A stretch of 64,000 nt of DNA from Oryzias latipes (Eukaryota; Chordata; Actinopteri; Beloniformes; Adrianichthyidae): the NCBI RefSeq assembly GCF_002234675.1, contig NC_019876.2:27077750-27141749 (forward strand), given 5' to 3'. Below are positions 50,451-61,726 of this stretch, one piece after another. Position numbers and translations under genes: made by a program. A model generated the notes under the pieces. It was given only the letters and a program-made list of their open reading frames with translations, ran no database searches and was not told where the DNA came from. Position 1 is the stretch's first letter; the number at the start of each line of letters is the position of its first letter.

Positions 50451-51035
50451 AACATTAGTTTTAATTGGTAGGATTAGAGAAGGAGGAGAAGAAGAGAAGA
50501 AGAAAAAAGAAAAAAATAATTAGTAGGATTAGTTTTATTTATATTAAATAACTAGTAGGAACATAATTAGATGAAAAACTACAATGAGAAAAACTCTAGT
50601 TTGAATTGGGATGGGTTAGTGTACTTTATAAAAGGTTCTTTTCTATCATTGGTAGAAAATAAGGCATGATAAAAAGAAAAACAGCTTAAAAACTGTGATT
50701 GACTTTTAGGAGATCAAGGTTTAAATAGATAACAGGGTTATGATGGTTAAAAAAAGGTTAAAAACTGCTTCCCAAACAATCCCAACAATCCCAAAAACAA
50801 AAAGGAAAAAACATTTCAGAAAACAAAATGAAATAATAAAAAAATTCCTCGTACAAAAACATTTTCAAGATCACAACAATTAAAATTAAAAAATCTAAAC
50901 AGCATTATTACTTTTTATAAAACAAAATTTCAGAAACCAAAACCTAAAAAAGGAAAATTAAAAACATTTTTGAAATAAAAAAGAAATTAGTAAAAACATT
51001 TTAAATTCCATTATCAATCAGACACCTAGGTGTAT
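50451..51035 (+). other. AT-rich sequence downstream of the 826-codon ORF
   Basis: Probable 3' UTR and intergenic sequence. A-rich runs and AATAAA-like words (for example AATAATAAAAAAA near 50831) are present, but no single poly(A) signal stands out. Nothing else recognised. Confidence 0.35.
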
Positions 51036-51039
51036 GATA

Positions 51040-51210
51040 CCTAGGAAATGTGTTCTCCCCATTTAACCCGTCCCCTGGGGCAGCAGTGAGCTGCAGACAC
51101 AGCAGCACTCAGGAACCATTCCAGAGTCTTTGGTATGACTCGGCCTGGATTTGAACTCACGGCTATCCATTCACAGGGCAGACTCTACCACAAGGTCACT
51201 GAACTGAAAG
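51040..51210 (-). repeat. tRNA-derived SINE, minus strand
   Basis: On the minus strand, GTGACCTTGTGGTAGAGTCTG gives an A-box-like head and GTGAGTTCAAATCC the B-box. The body contains CTGCTGTGTCTGCAGCTCAC and ends near GGGAGAACACATTTCC. The cloverleaf is not maintained. Confidence 0.6.
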
Positions 51211-51329
51211 GAAAATTAAATGATAAAAAATGAAAATAATAACAGAAGCTGGAAGACGTTATTTTACAAACACAGTAGCGATGCTGGATTTTAAAAAACA
51301 ATGTCCCATAATAATCCCTTTCCATAATA

Positions 51330-51958
51330 ATTTCATAGATCGATAGATAGATAGTCCAGTCTGTTGTGCAGGTGAACACTCAGATATTTAAATGTGTCCA
51401 CGACCTCAATGTCTGAACCCTGGATCTTCACCTGTGACTGTGGTGGTGAGGACCTCCTGAAGTCCAGAACCAGCTCCTTCATCTTGCTGGTGTTTAGCAG
51501 CAGGTGGTCAATTCCACACCAGCCCACAAAGTCAGAGATGACCCCCCTGTACTCCTGCTCATCCCCCCCAATACACAGCCCACAATGGCACTGTCATCTG
51601 GGAACTTCTGCAGGTGACAGTGGTGGGAGTTGTAGTTGTATTCTGATGTGTATAGGGTGAACAGGAGAGGGGAGAGCACAGTCCCTTGAGGTGCCCCCGT
51701 GCTGCAGACCACCACATCAGACACACAGTCATGCAGCCTCATAAACTGTGGCCTGTCTGTGAGGTAGTTGATGGTCCAAGCAACCAGATGTTGGTCCACA
51801 CCTGCAACCTCCAGCTTCCTCCTCAGCAGTGATGGCTGGATGGTGTTGAAAGCACTGGAGAAATTCAAAACATCCAGATCCACTAGATAGTGTGTTCCCT
51901 TCGTGGCGCTGTGCACGAACGGGAGCGGCCCAACGGTCAATGGTGCCGGTTCACACAT
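51330..51958 (-). pseudogene. Non-LTR reverse transcriptase fragment
   Basis: Two minus-strand frames (51494-51958 and 51333-51527) carry RT motifs: LNFSSAFNTIQP, STGAPQGTVLSPLLFTLYTS, LQKFPDDSAIVGC (usual FSDD/FADD, here FPDD), and in the other frame DHLLLNTSKMKELVLDFRR. A frameshift splits them and the usual catalytic context is altered, so it is dead. The wording fits CR1/L2/Rex1-type elements. The upstream end runs into a 90-bp minisatellite. Confidence 0.7.
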
Positions 51959-51974
51959 AGCAGATCCACTAGAT
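51880..51974 (+). repeat. Minisatellite unit (about 90 bp), copy left of the hAT
   Basis: The unit contains CACTAGATAGTGTGTTCCC, TTCGTGGCGCTGT, CCCAACGGTCAATGGTGCC and CACACATAGCAGATC. Two more units follow the hAT at 61334-61505. Originally one tandem array. Confidence 0.75.
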
Positions 51975-53989
51975 CAGGGATCAGCAACCCAAAATGTTGA
52001 AAGAGCCAAATTGGACGAAAAAAACAAAAAACAAATATGTCTGGAGCCGCAAAATATTAAAAGCCCATTTTCAGCTTTATAATGAAGGCAACACATGCAA
52101 TATGTATTTATATTAGCTATATTAGCCTACTATCAAAATGACTTAGTTGCTACAAAAACATAATGAGCTTTAACGATTAAATATTTATTTGCCCTGCAGT
52201 GCATTCTGCGGAGAACGACGCGTCACGCGACTGCTCTGTTGTGCAAGTTTAACTTCATTACAATATCAATGAATTATGTTTCATTGCTTTGATAAAATTA
52301 AAGAAATGTAATAAAGAAATCCGATTTTGGATGTCATTTTTATTTTGAGGATTCGAACACAAAACATTAAAATGGAACGTGCATGCCCCATGACAGTCAG
52401 CTTCCGCTCGAATGACAGAACAGCTTCAAGCATTTGCTGCGCCTGGAGACTTTCATTCAGCTCGTTTAGGTGGCTTGTCACAGTCATATCCACCAAAACG
52501 TGCAGCTTTTCCAGCCACTCAGTATTTTCCAGTTGCGGGTAGTTCAGGTCTTTGCTTTTCAGGAATGTTTTCACGTGTTCAAAACAGACGACAAAGTGAC
52601 GCCACCATCACCCCTGGACAGCCATCGGACTTTGTAGTGTAGCAGGAGATCAGAATTTTCGCTTTCAACTTCATCAAGCAATGCACGGAACTGACGGTGG
52701 TTGGATTTACATCAGCCACCTGCCTAGCGGTCCGCTAAAAGTTAAAAATAAAATAAAAATAAAAGCCCTGCTGGTGGAAACGTGTGTTGCAGGCTACGAT
52801 GCAAATATTCGTTGACAGAAATGTTGAAATTTAATATTGTAGTGGCGGTCATGTGCATTTTAGGTCTGTTAGCAGCAGGGGATTGTGGGACGCGGTCTCC
52901 TGATCTAATTAGGGCTTAGCATGAGCGTTTCTGTTTGCCCGCGTTTGTTTTCATGTGGCAGTTTTGTTGTTCCACCTTAGTTTATCCTTCCTGTTATGTT
53001 GTTTCTTTATGTTGAACCATGAGTGTGGGAGGGGGAGAGGTTGATGACGCCTGTGCAATGTTCAATGTGGTCCGTGGTCAAAATAAATGGGATTGTGGTG
53101 TCAGAAAAGAGACTGTACTGTCAGCTTCTCTTTCTGCCTCCTCCTCTCTGAGACTGTTCGGAGTTGTGCGGTGTATGTGACACGGACAGTTCTCCAGTGC
53201 AACCAGTTGATTGACAGTTCAACTTGTTGACAGCTTGGCTCCTGTATTTCGCGCTGCAAGTGACGTACCTGCTGGGCGTTACAATATTTATTCTACACAT
53301 TTTTACAGCATTGGAAAACGTTAAGAATGTTTGTCTCGTTTTTCCTCCTACAGAAACCGTATTAAAACAAAAAAATATATTTCTCTCCACCATCTTTATA
53401 CATTTTCAAACATTTTTTTTTTTTTTTTTTTTTTTTTTAACTTGTCCTGTCCAACAGCTAGGCAAACAGATGAGAGCTGAGGGCCTCTTGTGTTGGACAT
53501 ATTTTATTTTAACAAGAGGGGTTATTAATCTTCAGACAAACCAAAGGTATGTCTGAATAAACCCCTTTTGTAATTGAGGCCAAACTTTATTAATTTCAAT
53601 CATGTTTGAAAATCTTTGGTGTTGGACCGGACGGAAAAGGAAAGAGGGGAAGAAGAGAGAGGGACGTTAGAGAGAGGGGGGGGTAGGAGGGTGATAATCG
53701 GAGGGGAAAGGGGGTAAGACCATGAAGCAGCATAGAGCAGACAGGCTTACTGGTTGTTTATCGTTACGGTACGGTTCAAATGTAGTACAAAAAGGGCGGG
53801 GCCTGTTCACACACACTCAAATATTATTAACACACCTGCTAGCCGCAAAAATGTCCACATGTCAACATGCACACAAAACAGATAGTGTTCACGAACGCAT
53901 ACCTATGCCTTTAAACCAACTAGTGTGAAATCTTTCATTCATTCAATCATGCAAACTATTAGTGCAAAGGTGAGCTAACACCTGTGCTC

Positions 53990-55985
53990 AGGTGAGTGTT
54001 TATGTTCTTCTAAAATGGATGGTGGAATGTGAAAAGAAGGAGGAGGAGCGCCCAGCCACCCCCACACCCATACCCCCGCCGCAGCAGCAGCGGCAGCCGG
54101 AACTCCCCCAACGCCACACGGGAACAGGCAGGGAACAACCGCCCCCCGGGCGACCAAGACCGCCACCCAGGCCAGGGCCAGCAGGACCGCCGCGAGGCCC
54201 CCAGAGCCAGAGAGCAGGGAGGCGCAGAGGGAAAGAGAGCGCCGCCCCAGCCCAGCCAGGAAAGCAGCCCCCTGCCGCGCCGGAAGAGCCCAACGCAGGG
54301 CCCCACCGGAGAGGGACGCCCACAGCCCCAGACGAGCACCCCACCACCACCCAGGAGTTCCGGGCATCCCCCCGCCCCGACCCCAGGTACGAGCTAGGAC
54401 CCCCCAAGGGAGACCCGCTCCGCACTCCAGGCAGCCACCCACCCGGCCCACGGTTGGTCCAGGTAGGAGCAAGGCAGGGGCCCGCCGCCCCCGCCCAGGA
54501 GGGGGGAACCCCGGGGAAAAAAGGGCGGCCCACAAGGGGTGTTATAAATATGGCCCGACCAGGCTCGGCCATGTTGGAAGTTTGGCGGGGCCCAGCGCCC
54601 AGGGGCAAGGACCAGGACCCACCCCCCAGGGACACGAACACCCCCGGCTCAGGTGTAATATGAACCCCCCCACCGCGCGGAGAGAGCACCGCCGGGCCCA
54701 GGGAGCCGGCACCCAAGGGACACGGCCGCCATCGCCAAGGGGCCCACACCCCCCACCAGGGAAGGGGTAGGGGACAGATGGACCCAGGTCCCACCTTCCT
54801 TGTAAAATGTGTGTGCGTGTATGGGTGAGAGGGTGTTTGTGTGCATGTGTGTGTGTTTATGTTTGAATGTATATATTGAAGGGGGAGGGGTGTGTGTACT
54901 AAGGGGGGTGCAGTTAAAATTGGCGAGTAGGGCACTAAGGGGACATCTCCTGATTACTCACAGTGATGTCCCCTCACCCTCCACACCAAGGGGCCCTAAA
55001 TGTCTAAGGTGCGGTTAAAATTGGCGGGTAGGGTGCCAGGAGGACATCTGCTGCTTGCTTGCAGTGATGTCCAAGCACCCCCCCTACCAAGGACCCTACA
55101 TGTCTAAGGTGCAAATAAAACCGAAAGAGTGGGGGCCCACTCCATACGGCAACCATAGGAGGGGGGCCACTCCCAAGTAGCCCCCCCCCAAGGCGCATCG
55201 CAGGCTAGACCCCCCACCCCCTCACCCTAATATGAGGTTATATAAGGAAGGGGGTAAGTTGGGGACAGCTGGTAGACTGTCCCCCGGTGGTCAAACAGCC
55301 GTCCCCCAGCCCACCCCCAGCAAAGGGGCCAGGGTCACCCAGCCCAGGGGCCCACCCCCGGAGGCGCCGACACCCCAGGCCCGGCACCACCCACCCCACA
55401 CAGAGAGAGAGGAGCCAGAAAGCGTCGCCCCCCCCCGGAGCAAGCCCAGGCCCCCACCCCCAGACGCCGGCCCTAGAAGAGCTCTGGTCAGGCCTCGACG
55501 GGACCGAGGAGGCCAACCGGCCGAGGCAACCACTGATTGCCTCAGCGGAGACCCCGACCCGCTAGCCCCCCCGACCCGTACTAATAATGGGCCCCCCCTC
55601 CCCCCCAGAACGCCCCCCCACAGGACAGGGCCGACAAGCCCCCCACCCCACCCCATCCCAGACCCTGCAGCCGAAGCGGGTGACACCCAGAGCGACCGGG
55701 GGCCCCGAGAGGGTTGTCCCGTCCCGTCCCAGAGCCAGGGAAGGGCCGATCCCAGCCCCAGGTGCAGATGGGCAGCCCATCCGGCGCCGCTGGGCCCCCC
55801 CCACCCGAGCAGGGCCCCCCGCCAACCCCCCCCAGCACAGGCAAAGGGACCACCCCCCCAAGCCAAGCCAGACCACCACCCCACCCCCCCACCACGCACC
55901 CCCACACCCAAGCCCAGAGGACCACGCAGCGCCCCAGCCCGCCCCCGCCAGGCACCGGAAGCCCCGACCCCACCCCAAACCACGG
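53990..55985 (-). other. 2-kb G-rich 3' region of the L1 (C-rich on the plus strand)
   Basis: Extreme strand asymmetry: on the minus (L1-sense) strand it is G-rich with many runs of three or more G, and almost free of long T/A stretches until the tandem repeat at 54907. Long open frames appear in several frames on both strands purely because stop codons are rare. It lies between the ORF2 stop and the poly(A), so it belongs to the L1 transcript. Confidence 0.6.
54907..55120 (+). repeat. Tandem repeat, about 100-bp period
   Basis: Units begin at 54907, 55008 and 55108 with GGTGCAGTTAAAATTGGCG-like words, and end CCAAGGGGCCCTAAATGTCTAA or the variant CCAAGGACCCTACATGTCTAA. Two full units and a partial one, inside the L1 3' region. 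Confidence 0.8.
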
Positions 55986-55987
55986 CC

Positions 55988-58900
55988 CTAAGTCATGGAG
56001 TCAACCACAGGAGACCAGAGAGACTGAATTCTTTCAAAGTTACTTGAGCTTTGGGCTGACATTTTTTCCAAGCTGATATGATCAAACAGCAGATTTCTGT
56101 GTTGACTTATGTTTATATTTTTCTTGTTTTTCCAATTTATTAAAATAGTTTTTTTGGCAATACAAAGAGTTATGAAAATGATAGATGCTAATCCTTCTTC
56201 TATATCGATGGTACTCATGTCACCAAGCACACAAAGTGACGGTGAGGCAGTGATTGAAACCTTAAGCCAGACTGATAAATCGGCACATACCTGCTGCCAG
56301 AGAGCCTGGACAGGAGTGCAGAACCACAGTGCGTGCATGTAGCTGTCGGGTAGATTATTGTCACAGTGCTCGCAAATGTCTGAGTTACTGAGACCCATCT
56401 TGAACATCCTCTGTCCAGTGTAGTAAATTCTGTGAAGAGTTTTGAGATGGATTAGCTGCAGATTTGGACTTTTTGTCAGTTTAAAGGTGTTTAGACAGAG
56501 TTCTGACCAGAATCTTTCATCTGTGCTGATGCTCAAATCTGCATCCCATTTTTTTGTTGGAAAGGCAATATTGTTATCTAAATTACATAAAAGTTTGTAT
56601 ATTTTGGAGAGAGTTCTATTCATTGAAAAATTAATCAGAGTGGTAACTACATCTGGTAGCCTTAAATTGTCGTCTTTAATTTTATACTTTTTAGTAATAC
56701 TTGATTTAAGTTGCTGATATTCCAAGAAGTTATTTATTCCATGTTTGTCTTGAAGTTCCTGGGGAGTTATGAATCTTCTATCAATAATTACGTGCTCTAG
56801 TTGTTTTATGCCCCCTGCTTGCCAAGCTGGGAAGTGAATCATTTTTTTGTTAATAAGGATGTCCGGGTTGTTCCAGATGGGTGTCATTTTGCACGGTTGA
56901 ATTGATGATTTTGATATTTTGAGAAATTCCCACCAGGCTGTTAAGGTGGCATTTATATTAATGCTTTTGAAACAATCCTGTTTTTTAACTGTTTGGCTAA
57001 TAAATGGTAGCTGTGACAGGTTGATCTTTCCACATAACGCCTGTTCCAAGTCTAACCATGAGTTGGTTTCTGGATTATTTTTTAACCATTTTAAGATATA
57101 TTGTAATCTATTTGCAAGAAAGTATTTGTGGAAATTAGGTAGTTCTAATCCTCCACAGCTTTTTGCAGATTTTAAAGTTTTTAGACTAATTCTTGCAGGT
57201 TTGTTGTTCCATAGAAAGCTTGATATGGATGAGTCTAATGTTTTGAACCATTTTAATGGCGGTTGTGTGGGAATCATTGAGAAGAGATAATTAACTTTGG
57301 GTAAGATTTTCATTTTAACCGTGGCTACCTTGCCCATAAGGGACAGAGGCAGGTTGGTCCAGCGTGTTAGATCGTCCTGTTTGCTTTTCAGTAATGGGGT
57401 GTGGTTTAGCTGCACCAGTTCTGATAGTTTGGGGGAAAAGTAGATACCCAGATATTTGATATTTCCTGTTTTAACTGGAATTGTGAGTCTTTGTTCCATA
57501 TTCCTGTTGAGTGGTAATAAAACAGACTTATTCCAGTTAATGGAATAGTCTGATATGGAGGAGAATTCATTTATGATCATTGCTGTTTCATTTACAGAAT
57601 GTAAATTCCTTAAAAACAGTAATATGTCATCCGCATAAAGACTAATTTTATGATGGCTGTGTTTGGTTTTATTCCTATAATGCTCTCATTCTGTCTTATT
57701 GCTGCAGCTAAAGGCTCAATGAATATAGCAAAAAGAGAAGGAGAGAGTGGGCAGCCCTGTCTGGTTCCTCTTCCAAGAAAAAACCTGTTTGAAGTCTGTT
57801 TATTAGTTCTAACTGATGCATTGGGGTTGTGATATAATATTTTGATCCAATTGATGAATGCTTCTCCAAAACCAAACTTATGGAGGGCAGCAATAAGGAA
57901 CTTCCAATTAACTCTGTCAAAGGCTTTTTCAGCATCCAGCGATAGTACCGTCATTTCCTGGTTTTCAATGGTGGCAAAGTCTATTATATTAACTAGTCTA
58001 CGGACATTATCATCCGAGTGTCTGCCTTTGATGAATCCAGTCTGGTCGAAGTGAATTATGTGAGGAGTGATTTTTTCTATTCTCTGTGCTAGTGCTTTGC
58101 AGATAATTTTTACATCTGCATTGATTAGAGAAATAGGGCGATAGCTTGAAGGACTAGTGGGATCTTTGTCTGGTTTTAGAAGAAGAATTATGTTGGCTGA
58201 GTTCATGTTAGGTGGCATTGATTGGCTCTCATTAATAGATGTGACAGTTTTATAAAATGTTGGTGCCAGTTGTTCCCAGAATTCTTTATAAAACTCAGCA
58301 GGAAAGCCGTCAGGCCCTGGTGCTTTACCATTGGGCATAAGTAACAGAGCTTCATGAAGTTCAGACAGCGAGAGCGGAGAATCTAAGTTTGTGATTTGAT
58401 CCTCATTTAGCCTGGGTAGGTTTACATTATTAAGAAATGAGTCAATACTTTGCTCTGACGGATTGATCTGCGGTGTGTACAGGTTTTTATAAAAGTTTTC
58501 AAATGCGTTATTAATTTTGACCGGGTCATGGGTGACATTTCCTGTTTGGTCCATAATAGAGGTGATTGATGATTTTTCTCTGTTAATTTTAAGCTGATTA
58601 GCCAGAAATTTGCCAGATTTATTAGAGTTTTGCAAATCTTTCAAGTCGTAGCCTTTGTATTTGAAATTGTGTTTGTTTATTAATGATGTCATTTAACTGC
58701 AGCTTTAAATTTTTCAGATCTCCCAGAATGTGTTCCTGTGCAGAAGCAGCATAAGCAGTCTCCAGGGTTTTGATTTTATTTTCTAATTCTAATAAATCTG
58801 CTTTCTCTTTGCGTTTTTTGTGCGTTGAATAAGAAATGATTTTCCCTCTCATGACTGCCTTTGCTGCTTCCCAAAGAACGCACGGTGGGATGTCTGGAGT

Positions 58901-59731
58901 ATTGTTGAAGTCTAAGAAGGTTGCCCACTCATTTTTAAAGAATTCAAGAAATTCCTGGTCCTTTAAAAGAGACGTATTAAACCTCCAGGTTGTACCAGAG
59001 GGTGTGGATTTTTCCCTAGAAATGTTTACAGAGACTGGTGCATGATCACTGATAATAATTGGATGGATATTGGAGCTTTGAATATTTTTTAAAAGAGAGT
59101 TACTGATTAATAAATAGTCTAAACGGGAGTGTGAATGGTGAACTGGAGAAAAAAAGGTGAACCCTTTAGTGCTTGGGTGACATGAGTGCCACGCGTCGCA
59201 GAGACCCAGATCATTCATGTACTGCTTTAGAATACTTGCAGACCGCCATGTACGCTGATTTGCTGCTGTGCTGAGTCTGTCAAGTTCAGGGTCCAAAACA
59301 AGGTTGACGTCTCCTCCTATAATGATTGTGGAGTCAGAGTGAACTGAGAGTGAGGTGAAGAATCTGTGAAAGAAGGAAGAGTCGTCAACATTAGGGCCAT
59401 ATACACTCACTATACAAAAGTCCTTATTCTGAATGGATATATTAATGATTACAAATCTGCCTTCTGGGTCAGTAACTGTATCCTTATGAGTAAAATTAAG
59501 ATTTTTATTAATTAAAACAGCAACTCCTCGTTGTTTGGAGTTGTAACTGGCAGAGTATATAACTGGAAATTGTAAGCAGCACATAAGGTGATTCAAAGAA
59601 TTTGATAAATGGGTCTCCTGCAGTAGAGCTATATCTGCTTTTAGACCATCCAGGTGATTTAACACTTTCAGTCTCTTTGGCTCAGAGCCAAGTCCACGCA
59701 CATTCCAGCTAACGATGTTAAGACTGTTCAT
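55988..59731 (-). pseudogene. L1 ORF2: endonuclease and reverse transcriptase, two frameshifts
   Basis: Three overlapping or adjacent frames on the minus strand make one ORF2. 59731-58622 is the APE-type endonuclease, with catalytic landmarks NIVSWNVRGLG, LLQETHL, GGDVNLVLDPELD and ISDHAPVS. 58692-57610 is the first part of the reverse transcriptase (GKAPGPDGFPAEFY, TGFIKGRHSDDN, SLDAEKAFDRVNW, GTRQGCPLSPSLFAIF). 57580-55988 is thumb and C-terminus, ending in a cysteine cluster (CEHCDNNLPDSYMHALWFC). The catalytic YADD lies at about 57627, where the frame shifts. Breaks near 58640 and 57650 look like single-base changes, the latter in a short A-run. Confidence 0.85.
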
Positions 59732-60255
59732 AACTGCTCTGACTGAAAAGGTGTAAAGCTAAGTAGTGCTTGTGTACCAGTCCGTGTGCGCGTGCCCGCA
59801 TTGAGAAGCGCTGTGCGCGTGAACGTTTTCTGGCTATGTGAGCTGCGTGTCGCGTGCGTCCTATGAGAGCCTGTGTGAGGTGATTGCAGTATGTCGGCGT
59901 GTGTGTGCGGGATCGCATGTGCACGCCCCTGTGTGCGCTTGTGTGTGCGCGCGCCCGCTCCGTGCATAAATAAATACTTACTGAGGATGAGTTGCTTCCA
60001 GGTGATTTACATATAATGAGGGGGGAGAGGGGGGGGAGAGTAAAGGAAAGAAAAAAAGAGATAGAAGGGAAAACGAAAACAACAACAAAACAACAATAGA
60101 AACATCAGTGGGACTGAGGTGACGAGGAAAAAAAAAGACTGTTTTCCTGCGATCGAGGTGTGGATTATTGATGATCCGGTTTTCCATTCATTGAAGTTAG
60201 TTTAGCGGGTTTCTTCTGGGCAGCGCAGATGTTCTCAGCGCGGATCTGAAAGCCT

Positions 60256-61021
60256 TCAGCACAGCCAGGGGGTGATCTCCGGGTCCCGGAACAGCCGGCC
60301 GTCGACGTAAAGTTTGTCAACGGCCACAACCGCTCTCGAACCAGCAGCAAGATGCTTCCTCCTCAGCGGGAACAGGATCTTCCTTCTGCGGAGGATTTCT
60401 GCCTGGAACTGGTCATTAACGCTATAATGCGTGCCTGTGAGTTCCCGTCCGCGGCCCTTCACCAACTCCTTCTGTTTGAAATGTTCGAATTTAGCAACAA
60501 TAGGACGCGGGCGCTGGTGGTCGGACCTTCTTCCTCCGAGGCGGTGAACCCTGTGGAAAGAGATCTTCTGCACCTGCTCCTTGGGGAGCTTCAGGTGGAC
60601 CTGTAAAAAGGATCTCACGGTGGCCTCGGGGTCTTCTCCTGCCTCCTCTGGAACCCCCGCGACCACTAGATTGTCCCTCATGCTCCTCGACTGAAGATCC
60701 AGGAGGGTTTCCTTGATGGATCGGTTCTCCTCGGAGAGACGGGCGGTGTCATTGCCCAGGGTCTTCACGGTCTCTCTGAGGGCCTGGTTCTCCGCTGCGA
60801 GCTCCCGCACCTGCTGCTGGCTGAATTCCAGAGACTCCCGCAGACCTTGAAATTCTCTATGGAGGATCTCCAGCAGATTGAGGCGGCCATCAAAGCTTTT
60901 TATCAATCGAATCCAGGATATCGCTCATTCCGCTGCCTGGAGAGGACACAGCCCCGGGAGAGTCCTCAGGCCGTTCACGCTTGGCGGAGGGGGTGGTGGT
61001 GGCGGTTCTGGGCTTCACCAT
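60256..61021 (-). pseudogene. L1 ORF1, coiled coil plus RRM, one frameshift
   Basis: Starts at the ATG 61021-61019 (MVKPRTATTT...). The first 40 codons are in one frame; a single-base shift near 60896 moves the rest (60906-60256) to the next frame. That part has a leucine/glutamine coiled coil (FSQQQVRELAAENQALRE), then the RNA-binding domain core (SMRDNLVVAGVPEEAGED, ISFHRVHRLGG, RPIVAKFEHF) and a basic C-terminal domain. ORF1 proteins trimerise and bind L1 RNA. The frame break would leave a 46-residue peptide. Confidence 0.75.
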
Positions 61022-61333
61022 GTTGCAGGTATTAAAACACTCGTCAATGAATTTCTCCAGGTCCTCCAGGCTGACAGAAGCTTAATACTCTTAACAGGTT
61101 ATGTTAGTTAGCAGGAAATATTTTAATATGGCGGAAAAATGAAACAAGATCGAAAATGTTTGTTCAAATGCTTACGCGCCGCCAAGTCGACTCACCACAC
61201 TCGTCTCGCTGGGTCTCGCGATACTACAGCATCACACTCCCAATTTTCAAACATTTTTGAAAATGCTCCAGGGAGCCACTAGGGCAGCGCTAAAGAGCCG
61301 CATGCGGCATGTGCCGCGGGTTCCCGACCCCCC

Positions 61334-61505
61334 CACTAGATAGTGTGTTCCCTTCGTGACGCTGTACTCGAACAGGATCTGCCCAACAGTCAATGGTGCC
61401 GGGTCACACATAGCAGATCCACTAGATGGTATGTTCCCTTCGTGGCACTGTACTCGAACAGGGGCAGCCCAACGGTCAATGGTGCCAGGTCTTACATAGC
61501 AGTCA
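61334..61505 (+). repeat. Minisatellite units right of the hAT
   Basis: Two units of the 90-bp repeat seen at 51880-51974: CACTAGATAGTGTGTTCCC at 61334 and CACTAGATGGTATGTTCCC at about 61420. The second ends diverged near CTTACATAGCAGTC. Confidence 0.75.
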
Positions 61506-61726
61506 AACTTGTAAGTCGAAAACACACCTCATTATAATTTACATTTTCTTCTTGTTGATGATCTTTGAGATTTTGTTACCCAAAAGTTTTATGGAAAATG
61601 ATCTCATGGAATTGAACGGAGCCTTATGCCAAACGAAAGATGTGAATGCCAACTTAAACAATGTGAATATTAAGTATGTGGAAATAAATATTTGTTACTG
61701 CATGAGATGTCTGACTGAACTTTTTT

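Larger units (their letters stand above)
53402..61258 (-). mobile_element. Near full-length L1-type LINE, 16-bp TSD and poly(A)
   Basis: ATTTTCAAACATTTTT occurs at 53402-53417 and at 61243-61258. Next to the left copy is a T-run to 53438, the poly(A) tail of a minus-strand element. The body, about 7.8 kb, has in order on the minus strand a 5' UTR (61242-61022), ORF1 (61021-60256), a 525-bp spacer, ORF2 (59731-55988) and a long G-rich 3' region. Every part of an L1 is present; three single-base frame breaks disable it. It resembles the low-copy L1 families described in teleosts (Swimmer-like); that name is a guess. Confidence 0.85.
51975..61333 (+). mobile_element. hAT transposon interrupted by an L1, 8-bp TSD
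   Basis: Left end CAGGGATCAGCAACCC; right end, complemented, GGGGGGTCGGGAACCC. A perfect duplication, CACTAGAT, sits at 51967-51974 and 61334-61341. Removing the nested L1 leaves about 1.5 kb. A minus-strand frame at 52281-52574 (DMTVTSHLNELNESLQ) resembles Charlie-type hAT transposases and GTF2IRD2-like host derivatives, so this is a deleted autonomous element. Internal TAs and stops rule out activity. Confidence 0.8.

Noticed and set aside
53992..56076. Several long Pro/Arg- or Gly-rich open frames on both strands (for example 53992-54663, 54000-54935, 55232-56047, 55291-55983)
   Set aside because: They coexist in many frames because the sequence is C-rich with few A/T and so few stops. 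They have no domains and lie in the L1 3' region.
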